Origin: CAYLLN01 sp036496265
GTDB lineage: Bacteria > Planctomycetota > Planctomycetia > Pirellulales > Pirellulaceae
Direction of reading: 5' to 3'
NCBI GenBank assembly: GCA_036496265.1
Contig: DASXLL010000151.1
Coordinates: 1 to 55,244, forward strand
Length of the DNA: 55,244 bases
Made by a program: the position numbers and the translations under genes. Below, in pieces: positions 8,657-17,599 of this stretch. The notes under the pieces were generated by a model. The model had not been told where the DNA came from. It saw only the letters and a list, made by a program, of their open reading frames with translations, and did no database searches. Every line of letters begins with the position of its first letter. Position 1 is the first letter of the stretch.

Positions 8657-10546
8657 ATGAACACGCATTCGAATGAGTCCGTGCCGCCTATGGACGAAGG
8701 CGGCCTCCGTCCGCCGCCGGGATTGACCTACTGGCAGCGCGTGTGGTGGTGGTTCGATTTTCTGATCCTGGTGAAGATTGCCCGACTGCGGTTTGCGGCG
8801 ATTTTGGTGGTGATTGGGCTGGTGATCACGCAGTGGGATTTGCTCTCCGCGTATTACGAGAAGTGGACGCGATTGGCGGCGGGGTCGGGAGACCTGCGCC
8901 GAACAGGCGAGGCCGGCGGCGGCGCATACGAATGGTTTTGCCCGATGCATCCATCGGTGGTGCGCGACAATCCTAAGGACAAGTGCCCGATTTGCTTCAT
9001 GCCGCTGTCGAAGCGGAAGAAAGGGGAGGGCGGGGCAGGGGAGGCGCTGCCGGCGGGCGTTGTCAGTCGGGTGCAAGTGACGCCGTATCGGATGGTTTTG
9101 GCCGGCGTGCGGACGTGGCGGGTCGATTATGTGCTGCTGTCGCGCGAGGTTGTGGCCGCCGGGCTTGTGGAATTCAACGAGCGGGGGCAGCGAAGTGTGG
9201 CGGCACGCATCAAAGGCCGGATCGACAAGCTGCTTGTCAATGAAACCGGGCAGATGGTCGATGCCGGCGATGTTTTGGCCGAATTATACAGCCCCGATTT
9301 GAATGTCACGGTGCAGAATCTCGTGCAGGCGAGCAAGTTGGGCAGCCGGGATTTGCTGAACGACGCGCGAGAACGTCTGGAGCTGCTGGGAATCGATCGC
9401 TCGCAGGTCGATGAGATCGTGCAAACGGGCAGAGCAAATTCGCATTTGAAAATTCGCTCGCCGATTAGTGGGCATGTGATCCAGAAGTTCGTTCGCGAAG
9501 GGCAATACGTCGATGAAGGGACGCCGCTCTATGATGTGGCGGATCTATCGAGCGTGTGGATTGAAGCCCAGGTTTATGAGGAAGACATTGGGCTGTTGCC
9601 GGTGGCTCAGGAGCATGCACATACGACCGAAGTCGAAAAAATCCCGGTCATCGCGACGACGCGGGCCTTTCCCAATGAGGAGTTTCGCGGCACGCTGAAA
9701 TTCGTCTATCCGCATGTCGATCAGGCGACACGCACGCTGGCCGTGCGGTTTGAGATCGAAAATCCTCAGCACAAACTGCGGCCGGGCGGCACGGCAACGG
9801 TGAAGTTGCTCGTTCCGCCGCAGAAAATTGCTGCGCTCGTCAATGAGAGCGTGTCAGCAGAGCAGAAGGACGAGTTGGCGAAGGGTCGCGTATTGGCAGT
9901 GCCGACGGGCGCGGTGATCGATACGGGTGAGCAGAAAATCGTTTACCGAGAGGTCGCGCCGGCCGAGTTCGAAGGAGTCCAGGTAAACCTGGGGCCAAAA
10001 CTGTTCGACTCGGAGGGCGTCGCCTATTTTCCGGTGCTGAGTGGGTTGGCGGTCGGCGACCAGATCGTGACGAGTGGGTCATTCTTGGTTGACGCCGAAA
10101 CGCGGCTGAATCCGGCGGCTGGGTCGATTTATTTCGGTGGCTCGAGCGGAGCAAAAGGAGTTGCCACCACTACTGTTCGTGCGACGGCGCCAGATGATCC
10201 GGAAGCAAAGATTGCGGCAGTGCTTGCGAAATTGCCGCCGGCGGATCGAGCGCTCGCCCAGCAGCAGCGAACTTGCCCGATTTTGAAAGACAGCCGATTG
10301 GGCTCGATGGGCCCGCCGATCAAGCTGACGCTGGCCGGCGAGACCGTCTTCTTGTGCTGCAGCGGCTGCAAAGGACAGGCGACGGCTGAGCCGGAAAAGA
10401 CGGCGGTGCGGGTGCGCGAGCTCCGTGGTAGGCCCCTTCTGCCGGAAGGGGCCTTGGGCGGCGCTATGGCGACACCAAGGAATGCCGACGCGCGGCCCGA
10501 AGGTCCCGCCCGGCAGGCGGGACCTACTAAAGAGGTCGCACGATGA
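8657..10546 (+). CDS. RND efflux periplasmic adaptor, CusB-like, with two metal-binding modules
   Basis: A 629-residue membrane fusion protein of a heavy-metal RND pump. One N-terminal membrane segment spans about 43-62. It is followed by a heavy-metal-binding domain with FCPMHPS and CPICFMPL (Cys95, Cys110, Cys113), then the HlyD/CusB barrel-sandwich and hairpin domains. Near the C-terminus a second Cys module appears: CPIL at 540 and CCSGC at 567-571. The start chosen (MNTHSNES) gives a short cytoplasmic tail; a longer frame 17 codons upstream is less likely. The last 40 codons are built largely from two palindromic repeats. Its TGA overlaps the ATG of the pump gene (ATGA), so the two are translationally coupled. 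Confidence 0.9.
   Translation: MNTHSNESVPPMDEGGLRPPPGLTYWQRVWWWFDFLILVKIARLRFAAILVVIGLVITQWDLLSAYYEKWTRLAAGSGDLRRTGEAGGGAYEWFCPMHPSVVRDNPKDKCPICFMPLSKRKKGEGGAGEALPAGVVSRVQVTPYRMVLAGVRTWRVDYVLLSREVVAAGLVEFNERGQRSVAARIKGRIDKLLVNETGQMVDAGDVLAELYSPDLNVTVQNLVQASKLGSRDLLNDARERLELLGIDRSQVDEIVQTGRANSHLKIRSPISGHVIQKFVREGQYVDEGTPLYDVADLSSVWIEAQVYEEDIGLLPVAQEHAHTTEVEKIPVIATTRAFPNEEFRGTLKFVYPHVDQATRTLAVRFEIENPQHKLRPGGTATVKLLVPPQKIAALVNESVSAEQKDELAKGRVLAVPTGAVIDTGEQKIVYREVAPAEFEGVQVNLGPKLFDSEGVAYFPVLSGLAVGDQIVTSGSFLVDAETRLNPAAGSIYFGGSSGAKGVATTTVRATAPDDPEAKIAAVLAKLPPADRALAQQQRTCPILKDSRLGSMGPPIKLTLAGETVFLCCSGCKGQATAEPEKTAVRVRELRGRPLLPEGALGGAMATPRNADARPEGPARQAGPTKEVAR
10427..10530. repeat. Pair of REP-like palindromes inside the adaptor 3' end
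   Basis: Two perfect 9-bp-stem palindromes with 5-base loops: GGCCCCTTC/GAAGGGGCC (10431-10453) and GGTCCCGCC/GGCGGGACC (10502-10524). They are separated by 48 bases and flanked outside by ggta and tacta, like a bacterial interspersed mosaic element. The whole unit is translated in frame as the C-terminal tail of the adaptor. Confidence 0.75.
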
Positions 10547-13500
10547 TTGAGCACGTGATTGAGTGGTCGATTCGGAATCGGTTTTTGGTGCTCGTCGTTT
10601 CGTCGGCGCTGGCAGTGGCGGGCGTGTATGCCGTCTATCAGACACCGATGGATGCGATTCCGGATTTGAGCGAAAACCAGGTGATCGTGTTCGCCGATTG
10701 GATGGGCCGCAGCCCGCGGGAGATCGAAGATCAGGTGACCTATCCGCTGTCGCGCAAGCTGCAGGGTCTGGCCGGCGTCAAAGCGGTGCGATCATCATCC
10801 GAATTCAACTTCTCGATGATCACGATCATCTTCGACGAGGGAATTGATTTTTATTTCGCGCGGCAGCGGGTCACGGAGAAGCTGACTCAGGGCGGAACGT
10901 TTTTGCCTCCCGGAGTCGTGCCCTATCTGGCGCCGGATGCAACGGCGCTCGGGCAGATTTTTTGGTACACGGTAGAGCCCAGCCGCGACCAGCCGATGGA
11001 TCCGAGTCAATTGTGGTCGCTCAACAAGTTCTACATCGCGCCACAACTGAATGCGGCGGCGGGCGTGTCCGACGTGGCGGTTGTGGGCGGGATGCCACTC
11101 GAATATCAGGTCGACGTGCGGCCGGAGGATTTGCGGAATTTCGGTATTACCATCGGCGATTTGTATTCGGCGGTGGCGCGGAGCAACATGCCAGCCGGCG
11201 GCGGCGTAATTCAGAAGAACAACGCCGAATACATCGTCCGCGGTGTCGGCTGGATTCGTGGCCGCGAAGACATCGAAAACACGGTCATCCGCGAAACGAA
11301 TGGCGTGCCGCTATACGTGAAGTCCGTAGCCACAGTACAGCTTGGGACGCAATTTCGCCGCAGCGTGTTTGAGAAAAACGGCAGCGAAGTGGCGGGCGGC
11401 GCAGTGCTGATGCGTCATGGGCAAAACCCGCTGACGGTGACACAGGCGGTGAAGGACAAGATTTTGGAGCTTCAGCCGGGGTTGCCGCCGGGCGTCCATA
11501 TCGTGCCGGCGTACGACCGCACGCGGTTGATTCACGGGGCGATTCACACCCTGACGGAGGTGATGTGGCACGAGATGCTGATCGCGTCGATTGCCATCCT
11601 GCTGATTTTGCTGCACGTCCGGAGCGTGTTTGTGATTTGCGTGACGTTGCCGCTGGCGGTGCTCTCTTCATTTCTCTTGATGTGGCTGCTGCGCGTTACC
11701 GGCATCATCGACATCCAGGCGAACATCATGTCGCTCGCCGGAATCACGATTTCGATCGGTATTCTGGTCGATCAAGCGATCGTGATGACCGAAAACGCGA
11801 CGCATGCGCTCAAGGCGCACTTTGGCACACGAGAAGTGAGTGGCGATACGCGGGCACTGGTCACTCTGGCGTGCCGGACGGTAGGCAGACCGATTTTTTT
11901 CAGCGTGATGATCATGCTGATCTCCTTTATCCCCGTGTTCATGTTGGGCGGGCGGGAAGGCAAATACTTTCATCCGCTGGCGTTCACCAAAAGCTTTGCG
12001 CTGCTGGCGGTTGGCCTGATTTCAATCACCCTCGTACCGGCGTTGATACCGACATTTATTCGCGGTCGCTTGAAAGGCGAGGAAGACAACTGGATCGTTC
12101 GCAGCTTCATTCATATTTATACGCCCCTGCTCACCTGGGCCTTGCCGCGGCGGAATCTGGTGATGTGGTTTTTCGCGGCGATGCTGATCGTGGCCGCAGG
12201 CATTTTTCCGCTGCAGGCGCTGCTCGGCATGGGGGCATCGCAAAATTTGCCGGCGAAGGACCTGAGTTGGGGAGCGTTGTTCGAGCATCTGGGGCAGTTC
12301 ATCGCCGGAACGGCGCCGGCGGAAGTCGCCTGGCAAGTTTGCTTTTTGATTACGTTTGCGGTCGTCGTGTCGGTGACTGTACTTTCGACGCAGGGCTTGA
12401 GGTGGCAGACGCTGTCGCTCATGTCGCTGCTGGCAATTGGCCTGTGGTCGTATCACATTCGCCCAAAGATCGGCGCGGCGTTCATGCCGGCTCTCGACGA
12501 AGGGACGATGCTCGATATGCCGATCACCGTGCCGCGGGCGAGCGTGACGCAGGCGGCCGATGATCTCAAAGCACGGGATGCGCTGCTACGCGGGTTTCCC
12601 GAAGTCGAGTCGGTGATTGGCAAAGCCGGGCGGGCCGACACGCCGACCGATCCCGCGCCGCTCGACATGGTCGAGACGTTCGTCAATTTCCGGCCGAAGG
12701 AGTTCTGGCCGAAGCGCGTGCTGCGGTATCCCGATGCGGTCTGGCAGGTGGAACAAATCCTGGATCGGCTAGTCGACGACGGTTTTGTCATGCCGCCTGC
12801 TGCGAATGATGATCGCCGCAATTTGGTGAACGATGCGACCCAGAAAGCGATCGAGCGATTTGATGAGACGCTGCGGGACTTGGCGCTGCGGCGGTACGTC
12901 GAATTTGAGGACGAGCTGGCACCGAAATTGACACGTTTTGCCGTCCGCGAGGCCCTGGCGATGATTCGGCGGGGAACGAAAGTCAAGCTGGCTTCGGCGG
13001 CAGACGAGGAGATTGCGTTGGATCGACTGGCGAATGAGTTGACGCCGCGAGTCGGGCCGTGGCTGGCTCGGCAGCCGGCGCCGGAGGATGCCATTCGGCT
13101 GGCCGACGAACTCGTCACAATGCTCAAAGCGCGGAAAGCGATTCCGGAAAATGCAGATGCACTCGCACTCCATGAAACCGGTCTAGCCGCTGTGATTTCG
13201 GCGATCGGCGACTTGCTGGGCAGCCGGCATAAGACATTTGGGTCGGAATTATTTGCGACGATAGAACGGCAGCGCGCTGAGCTATGGCGCGAACGCGTGC
13301 GGACGATCAACTGGGAGCTGTTCGATCGGGGAGTGGAAGCGTTCACGTGGTATGCACTGGAAGAAACTGTCCGAGCGGCAAAAGCCAACTCACTCGTTAC
13401 CAAAGCATCGCGGCATAGCGAGTCCGACCAATTTGCCGACGCCTCGCGGGCCACGCAGCTCGGCAAGCCGGCCGATGAATCGGCATTTGTTCCATTTCGC

Positions 13501-14967
13501 TCGCTGCGTGAGGAATTGGAAGCGCCGATGCGAAAGAACGTATTTCTCTGGCCGCGGCGGACGGGACCCAAAGGCGACCTCGTGGACGATGAAATGAGCC
13601 GCGTGCTGCAAGTGCCCGGTTGGAGCAACATTTTCACACAGCCAATTATCAATCGCATCGAGATGCTATCGACTGGCGTACGGACGGATATTGGCGTGAA
13701 GGTGTTTGGGACGGATTTGGAGACGATTGACCGTGTTTGCAAGGACGTCGAGGCCGTGATCAAGCCGATCAACGGCGCTCGCGACACGATCGCCGCGCCG
13801 ATCATGGGCAAGGGCTATATCGATATTCAAATCAAACGCGAGGAAGCGGCGCGCTACGGAATCACGATCGAGGACGTGCAGAATGAGATTGAGACGGCAC
13901 TGGCCGGCAAGGCGGTGACTTTTACCGTCGAAAAGCGGGAGCGATTTCCCATTCGCATTCGCTATGCCCGCGCCAGCCGCGAGGATGAGGAGGCGATTCG
14001 ACGGTTGCTAATAAGCTCGCAAATGGGAGGGGACAGTGGCCGGGAGTCGGGGGTCGGGAGTCGGGGGTCGGGAGTCGGCGGGCAAGCGATGGTTTCATTG
14101 AGCAACGCGGCGAAGTCAGTACATGCCATCGAGCAGCGGCCGCTGATTCCGCTTTCCGCAGTTGCCGATATTCGCATTGTCGAAGGCCCCGCGATGATCA
14201 AAAGCGAAAATGGCCGGCTCTTGAACTATGTCACGCTCAACGTCCGCGGCCGCGACATCGTCGGCTTTGTGGATGAAGCCCAGCGGGCGGTCGCTCAGAA
14301 AGTGAAATTGCCAGAGGGCGTCAGCATCGCCTGGAGCGGCGAGTTCGAGCATCAAGTGCGGGCCGCTCGCACCCTGCGACTCGTGTTCCCGGCTGTCGTC
14401 GTGCTGATCTTCATCATCCTCTATCTCACGTATCACGACCTGGCCGACGCCGCACTCATGATGCTCGCCGTGCCGGAAGCGCTCGCCGGCGGCGCTTTCT
14501 TCATGTATTTGTTTCCCAAAATCATGCAGGGCTGGGACGCGCCACCGATGGATTTCAGCGTCGCCGTGTGGGTCGGCTTCATCGCCTGCTTTGGGATGGC
14601 GACCGAAACGGGCATCATCATGCTCGTCTATCTGCGCGAAGCGATCGAAAAGCGCGGCGGCCTGGAAAACATCCAATCGCTGGAAGAGCTAAGGCAAGCG
14701 GTGATCGAAGGCGCTGTTCACCGCCTGCGGCCGAAGCTGCTCACCGAAGGTGTCGCGATCATCGCCATCTTTCCCATGGTCTTCGCCAAAGGCGTCGGCG
14801 GCGAGATTTTGGCGCCGATGGCATTGCCGGTTCTCGGTGGTCTGTTAATCTCGGACGAAGTCGTCGATCTGTTTCTGCCCGTGCGGTTCTATTGGGTTCG
14901 GCGGGCCAGATGGTTGAAAATGCGAGCGCTGCAATCGCACGAGAAAGGTGACAATGCCGTCTTATAG
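10543..14967 (+). CDS. CusA/CzcA-like heavy-metal RND pump, enlarged
   Basis: A proton-driven inner-membrane heavy-metal efflux pump (HME-RND). It has typical N-terminal and porter sequences, the TM4 acidic residues Asp410 and Glu417 in GILVDQAIVMTEN, and a C-terminal membrane half with FGMATETG. At 1474 residues it is about 400 longer than Escherichia coli CusA. Extra material lies in three places: about 80 residues with added hydrophobic stretches between residues 555 and 643; about 275 residues rich in charged helices between the conserved ETFVNFRP (711) and PGWSN (1026); and a short Gly/Ser-rich segment from a G-rich DNA repeat at about 1167-1180. It probably acts with the adaptor and the TolC-like protein. 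Metal specificity cannot be read from sequence. Confidence 0.93.
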   Translation: MIEHVIEWSIRNRFLVLVVSSALAVAGVYAVYQTPMDAIPDLSENQVIVFADWMGRSPREIEDQVTYPLSRKLQGLAGVKAVRSSSEFNFSMITIIFDEGIDFYFARQRVTEKLTQGGTFLPPGVVPYLAPDATALGQIFWYTVEPSRDQPMDPSQLWSLNKFYIAPQLNAAAGVSDVAVVGGMPLEYQVDVRPEDLRNFGITIGDLYSAVARSNMPAGGGVIQKNNAEYIVRGVGWIRGREDIENTVIRETNGVPLYVKSVATVQLGTQFRRSVFEKNGSEVAGGAVLMRHGQNPLTVTQAVKDKILELQPGLPPGVHIVPAYDRTRLIHGAIHTLTEVMWHEMLIASIAILLILLHVRSVFVICVTLPLAVLSSFLLMWLLRVTGIIDIQANIMSLAGITISIGILVDQAIVMTENATHALKAHFGTREVSGDTRALVTLACRTVGRPIFFSVMIMLISFIPVFMLGGREGKYFHPLAFTKSFALLAVGLISITLVPALIPTFIRGRLKGEEDNWIVRSFIHIYTPLLTWALPRRNLVMWFFAAMLIVAAGIFPLQALLGMGASQNLPAKDLSWGALFEHLGQFIAGTAPAEVAWQVCFLITFAVVVSVTVLSTQGLRWQTLSLMSLLAIGLWSYHIRPKIGAAFMPALDEGTMLDMPITVPRASVTQAADDLKARDALLRGFPEVESVIGKAGRADTPTDPAPLDMVETFVNFRPKEFWPKRVLRYPDAVWQVEQILDRLVDDGFVMPPAANDDRRNLVNDATQKAIERFDETLRDLALRRYVEFEDELAPKLTRFAVREALAMIRRGTKVKLASAADEEIALDRLANELTPRVGPWLARQPAPEDAIRLADELVTMLKARKAIPENADALALHETGLAAVISAIGDLLGSRHKTFGSELFATIERQRAELWRERVRTINWELFDRGVEAFTWYALEETVRAAKANSLVTKASRHSESDQFADASRATQLGKPADESAFVPFRSLREELEAPMRKNVFLWPRRTGPKGDLVDDEMSRVLQVPGWSNIFTQPIINRIEMLSTGVRTDIGVKVFGTDLETIDRVCKDVEAVIKPINGARDTIAAPIMGKGYIDIQIKREEAARYGITIEDVQNEIETALAGKAVTFTVEKRERFPIRIRYARASREDEEAIRRLLISSQMGGDSGRESGVGSRGSGVGGQAMVSLSNAAKSVHAIEQRPLIPLSAVADIRIVEGPAMIKSENGRLLNYVTLNVRGRDIVGFVDEAQRAVAQKVKLPEGVSIAWSGEFEHQVRAARTLRLVFPAVVVLIFIILYLTYHDLADAALMMLAVPEALAGGAFFMYLFPKIMQGWDAPPMDFSVAVWVGFIACFGMATETGIIMLVYLREAIEKRGGLENIQSLEELRQAVIEGAVHRLRPKLLTEGVAIIAIFPMVFAKGVGGEILAPMALPVLGGLLISDEVVDLFLPVRFYWVRRARWLKMRALQSHEKGDNAVL
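14042..14082 (+). repeat. G-rich GGGAGTC/GGGGGTC tandem repeat inside the pump gene
   Basis: A 14-bp unit (GGGAGTC then GGGGGTC) occurs twice, followed by a third GGGAGTC and GGCGGG. It is translated in frame as Gly/Ser/Arg-rich residues at about 1167-1180 of the pump. The many GGG runs could form a quadruplex. Related heptamers occur at 28674, 30584, 36689 and 50941. Confidence 0.8.
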
Positions 14968-15256
14968 GGTTTCCGTCCCGCACGATTTGGGTCAGGCGAC
15001 GGCTCGCGCCCGCGTGGAGACGTTTTTGGAGGCCGTGCAGCGCGATTATGCGGAGCACGTTCGCAATGTCAGCGGCGAATGGGAAGAGAATCGGCTGAGT
15101 TTCCGGTTTGTGGCGAGCGGATTGAATATTACCGGGACGCTGGCGGTCGAAGAGACGGCGGTCGAGGTTTCCGGCCCATTGCCGCTCATGGCCGCACTAT
15201 TTCGGGGCCAGATCGAGCAGCAAATTCGCGGCGAGCTCGCGAAATTATTGTCGTAG
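14954..15256 (+). CDS. Polyhydroxyalkanoic-acid-system family protein
   Basis: A 100-residue protein matching the small PHA-system/PHA_gran_rgn family: MPSYRVSVPHDLGQATARARVE at the start, a beta-rich middle, and the helical end QIEQQIRGELAKLL. Members have been linked to PHA granules, but their biochemical role is unclear, and many bacteria without nearby PHA genes carry them. The ATG has an AAAGG ribosome-binding site five bases upstream. A GTG two codons further upstream is the alternative start. The gene overlaps the end of the pump gene by 14 bases, so it is expressed from the same transcript. No PHA synthase is visible in the window. Confidence 0.75.
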   Translation: MPSYRVSVPHDLGQATARARVETFLEAVQRDYAEHVRNVSGEWEENRLSFRFVASGLNITGTLAVEETAVEVSGPLPLMAALFRGQIEQQIRGELAKLLS

Positions 15257-15322
15257 GGTGGGACGTTGTAGGGTGGGACCAGAACGCGGAGCGTCCGCCG
15301 GCCCATTAACCCGCTGTCTTAC

Positions 15323-16456
15323 CTACGGCTTCGTCTCAACGACCTCCAACACATCCTCGCCCAGCCGATACGTGAGACCGAGCGGCGTTAGCGTCGTATC
15401 GAGCAAGTAGCCCAGCTTGGCATCTTTTACTTCAAAGGTCACATTTTGGCGGAGCTTTTCTGCCACGGCAGGTGAATATCGCGGCTGCTTCCCGAGCGAT
15501 TTGGCGACGGCTTGAATGACGCTACCCGCCGGCTGGCTTGGAATTTTCAGCGAGTACAGCTTTTCACCACCGGATTTGACGGCTTTCGTTGTCTTCACGC
15601 TTTGGCCCGTTAGCAGACGCTGAATCTTGTCATGATCTTCCTGACGAGCGGCCACAATGAGCTGGTTGTTTTCAACTTGGATTTGAGCATCCGGCATGAC
15701 GCGGTGGAGCTGCGCGGCGAGCTCGCTTGCCCCGCCGCGAGGCGTATAGCGATTTTCGATGAGCGGCGATGTCGGCGCAGGGATTAGACTCGCCACTGCC
15801 GCACGCTCGTCGAGTTTGAAGGTGAGGCCGAACCCAGTCAGCAAAAGCGTCACGCGATCGGCCCACGGTAGCGGCGGCAGATTTACGGCGGGCCAGAGGT
15901 CAAACGGAACAGCATCCATGTTTTCAAATTTCTCGCCGGCCTGACTGCCTAGCTCTTCCAGCACCTGCCGCGGCTGAGCCAATTCTTTCCACTGCATGGC
16001 CACCGAGCGCAGCAATCGCGTTTTGACTTCCGCGCTTCGTTTGCCAACATCTTGCCGCCGGAGCGCAGCTAGCGTCGCCAAATCTCGCGTAGCCTGAGGA
16101 GGACCAAAATAAATGACCGGACCGAATACAGAAATCTCCGCATTGGCCTGGCGTGCTATCGTTCGCAGCGCTTCATCCAGAGGCGTTGCTTGCACACTGA
16201 CCGTAATCGATTGATCCGGATCAATCCGGCGATCGACAAACACCGCGACGCCATAGGCTTGCGACAACCGCGCTAATCCTTCGCGCAATGGCCCGCGCCA
16301 CTCAAAATCGACTCGCTCCTGCAGTTGCTGACTGAATGCACCGCCGATCTTCCACCGCGGCGCATCCTGGGCCTGAATGCTATCAGCACTTAGTGTGAAC
16401 CCGCAGATAAGGGCCCACGTAAGCGGATGCAGGCGAGTTGGCCAAACGAGCGGCAC
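15323..16456 (-). CDS. Exported secretin/STN-domain-like protein
   Basis: A 377-residue protein starting at GTG, which has a good AAGGAAG ribosome-binding site six bases upstream. A signal peptide ends near QAQDAP (about residue 30). Residues about 55-120 read like the short secretin/TonB N-terminal fold (an amphipathic helix, then VSVQATPLDEALRTIARQA). A second copy of similar topology is at about 185-260 and a third, weaker one near the C-terminus (LGYLLDTTLTPLGLTYRL). No secretin pore domain is present. Such proteins are common in planctomycetes and probably bind partners in the periplasm. Function not known. Confidence 0.6.
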   Translation of the reverse strand: MPLVWPTRLHPLTWALICGFTLSADSIQAQDAPRWKIGGAFSQQLQERVDFEWRGPLREGLARLSQAYGVAVFVDRRIDPDQSITVSVQATPLDEALRTIARQANAEISVFGPVIYFGPPQATRDLATLAALRRQDVGKRSAEVKTRLLRSVAMQWKELAQPRQVLEELGSQAGEKFENMDAVPFDLWPAVNLPPLPWADRVTLLLTGFGLTFKLDERAAVASLIPAPTSPLIENRYTPRGGASELAAQLHRVMPDAQIQVENNQLIVAARQEDHDKIQRLLTGQSVKTTKAVKSGGEKLYSLKIPSQPAGSVIQAVAKSLGKQPRYSPAVAEKLRQNVTFEVKDAKLGYLLDTTLTPLGLTYRLGEDVLEVVETKP

Positions 16457-16647
16457 GCGAAACTTCCTTAAACTGTGCTGGCAATGTCATTTTTGCTGTC
16501 ACGAGGCCGCAGGTCGAGACAAAATTCTGGCTATTTGGCCTGCCAGTCAATTGTTGCCGCTGGAGGCAGGAATTAGACTCAAGGCTCGTCCCGCACGCGG
16601 TTAAGCCGCCCACCTTTGCGACGCCTGCCTCGAACGGAGCTTTGAGC

Positions 16648-17304
16648 GTGAACGAAAACCGCAGAACGGCGCTCGAACGGCTGTATCATCGCTATCTCGA
16701 AACCGAGAATACAGCCGCGTTCGTGAAGGCGGTGTCCGAGAAGTATTTGCCGGGAACACTGGAACGGCTGGCGATCGGCGGCGGCCCTGTGCTGCGGCGG
16801 GCGGCGGTGATGGCCGTCGGATTTTTGGGCGACTATTCGCACAATGCGATTCTGGGTCGCGCGCTGAGCGACGACGACCGCGGCGTGCGGCTTTTGGCCG
16901 ACAGCGGCATTCGGCAGCTCTGGCGACGCGACGGCAATCACCTTCAACAAGTGCGGCTGGCGCGAATTTGCCGGTTGAACCAAAACGATCAGTATGCCGA
17001 CGCGATCCGCGAAGCGACCGCATTGATCGACGAGGCGGCGCATTTTGCTGAGGCTTGGAATCAGCGAGCCGTGGCCGAGTTCGCCCTGCGGCGGTTCGAG
17101 GACGCCGCCAACGATTGCCATCAGACGCTGGAGATGAACCCCTATCACTTTGGCGCCGCCGTTGGCATGGGCCATTGCTACTTGCAGCTCGATGAGCCCT
17201 TTGCTGCTCTCGAAAATTTCCGGCGGGCGCTCTCGCTGAATCCCGACCTGGAAGAAATCCGCGGGCAGATTGGTCTGATCGAGCGGGCGCTCGAGGGGCG
17301 ATAG
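16648..17304 (+). CDS. TPR (and HEAT-like) repeat protein
   Basis: A 218-residue helical repeat protein. The start is GTG with GGAG at 16636-16639. The earlier in-frame ATG lies inside the divergent neighbour's start region and gives an implausible Trp/Cys-rich extension. The first 95 residues look like HEAT-type helices (PVLRRAAVMAVGFLGDYS, VRLLADSGIRQLW). Residues about 110-215 contain at least three TPR units, including AWNQRAVAEFALRRFEDAAND and AALENFRRALSLNPDLEEI. No signal peptide is seen, so it is probably a cytoplasmic scaffold. The partner is unknown. Confidence 0.75.
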   Translation: MNENRRTALERLYHRYLETENTAAFVKAVSEKYLPGTLERLAIGGGPVLRRAAVMAVGFLGDYSHNAILGRALSDDDRGVRLLADSGIRQLWRRDGNHLQQVRLARICRLNQNDQYADAIREATALIDEAAHFAEAWNQRAVAEFALRRFEDAANDCHQTLEMNPYHFGAAVGMGHCYLQLDEPFAALENFRRALSLNPDLEEIRGQIGLIERALEGR

Positions 17305-17409
17305 GATTTCGTTTACAACTCGGTCTTTGGGTGGCTGTGTTTCGCGAAGCGTAACACGGATTGCCGCGTTAGCCCTTCGGACAAACACTGCCACCCGGCC
17401 GCACTCCGC

Positions 17410-17485
17410 TTAACGCAAAGTCGCAACACCAGTTCTTAATTGCCTCCCTTCGCGGTCTTTGCGCTCCTATGCGCCTTTGCGTTAA
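17410..17485. repeat. Inverted-repeat element with 11-bp arms
   Basis: TTAACGCAAAG at 17410-17420 is matched by its exact complement CTTTGCGTTAA at 17475-17485, enclosing gcggtctttgcgctcc-like sequence. This resembles dispersed cgcaaag-type repeats found in many environmental bacterial genomes. It lies in the 295-base gap between the TPR gene and the aminotransferase gene, which holds no other gene that I can see. Confidence 0.65.
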
Positions 17486-17599
17486 ATGGAGCGAGCCCGA
17501 AGTGCCGTGACGGTTGGAAGCAAGCGGTCCTACCGAGATTCTCGGTGCAGCACTAAGATATAGGCAATTCGGCTCCTTTCCCTTGCAGAATTGTTCGCC

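Noticed and set aside
12453..13811. 452-codon minus-strand frame inside the pump gene
   Set aside because: Ser/Arg-rich antisense shadow of the pump; the plus-strand frame is continuous with family motifs.
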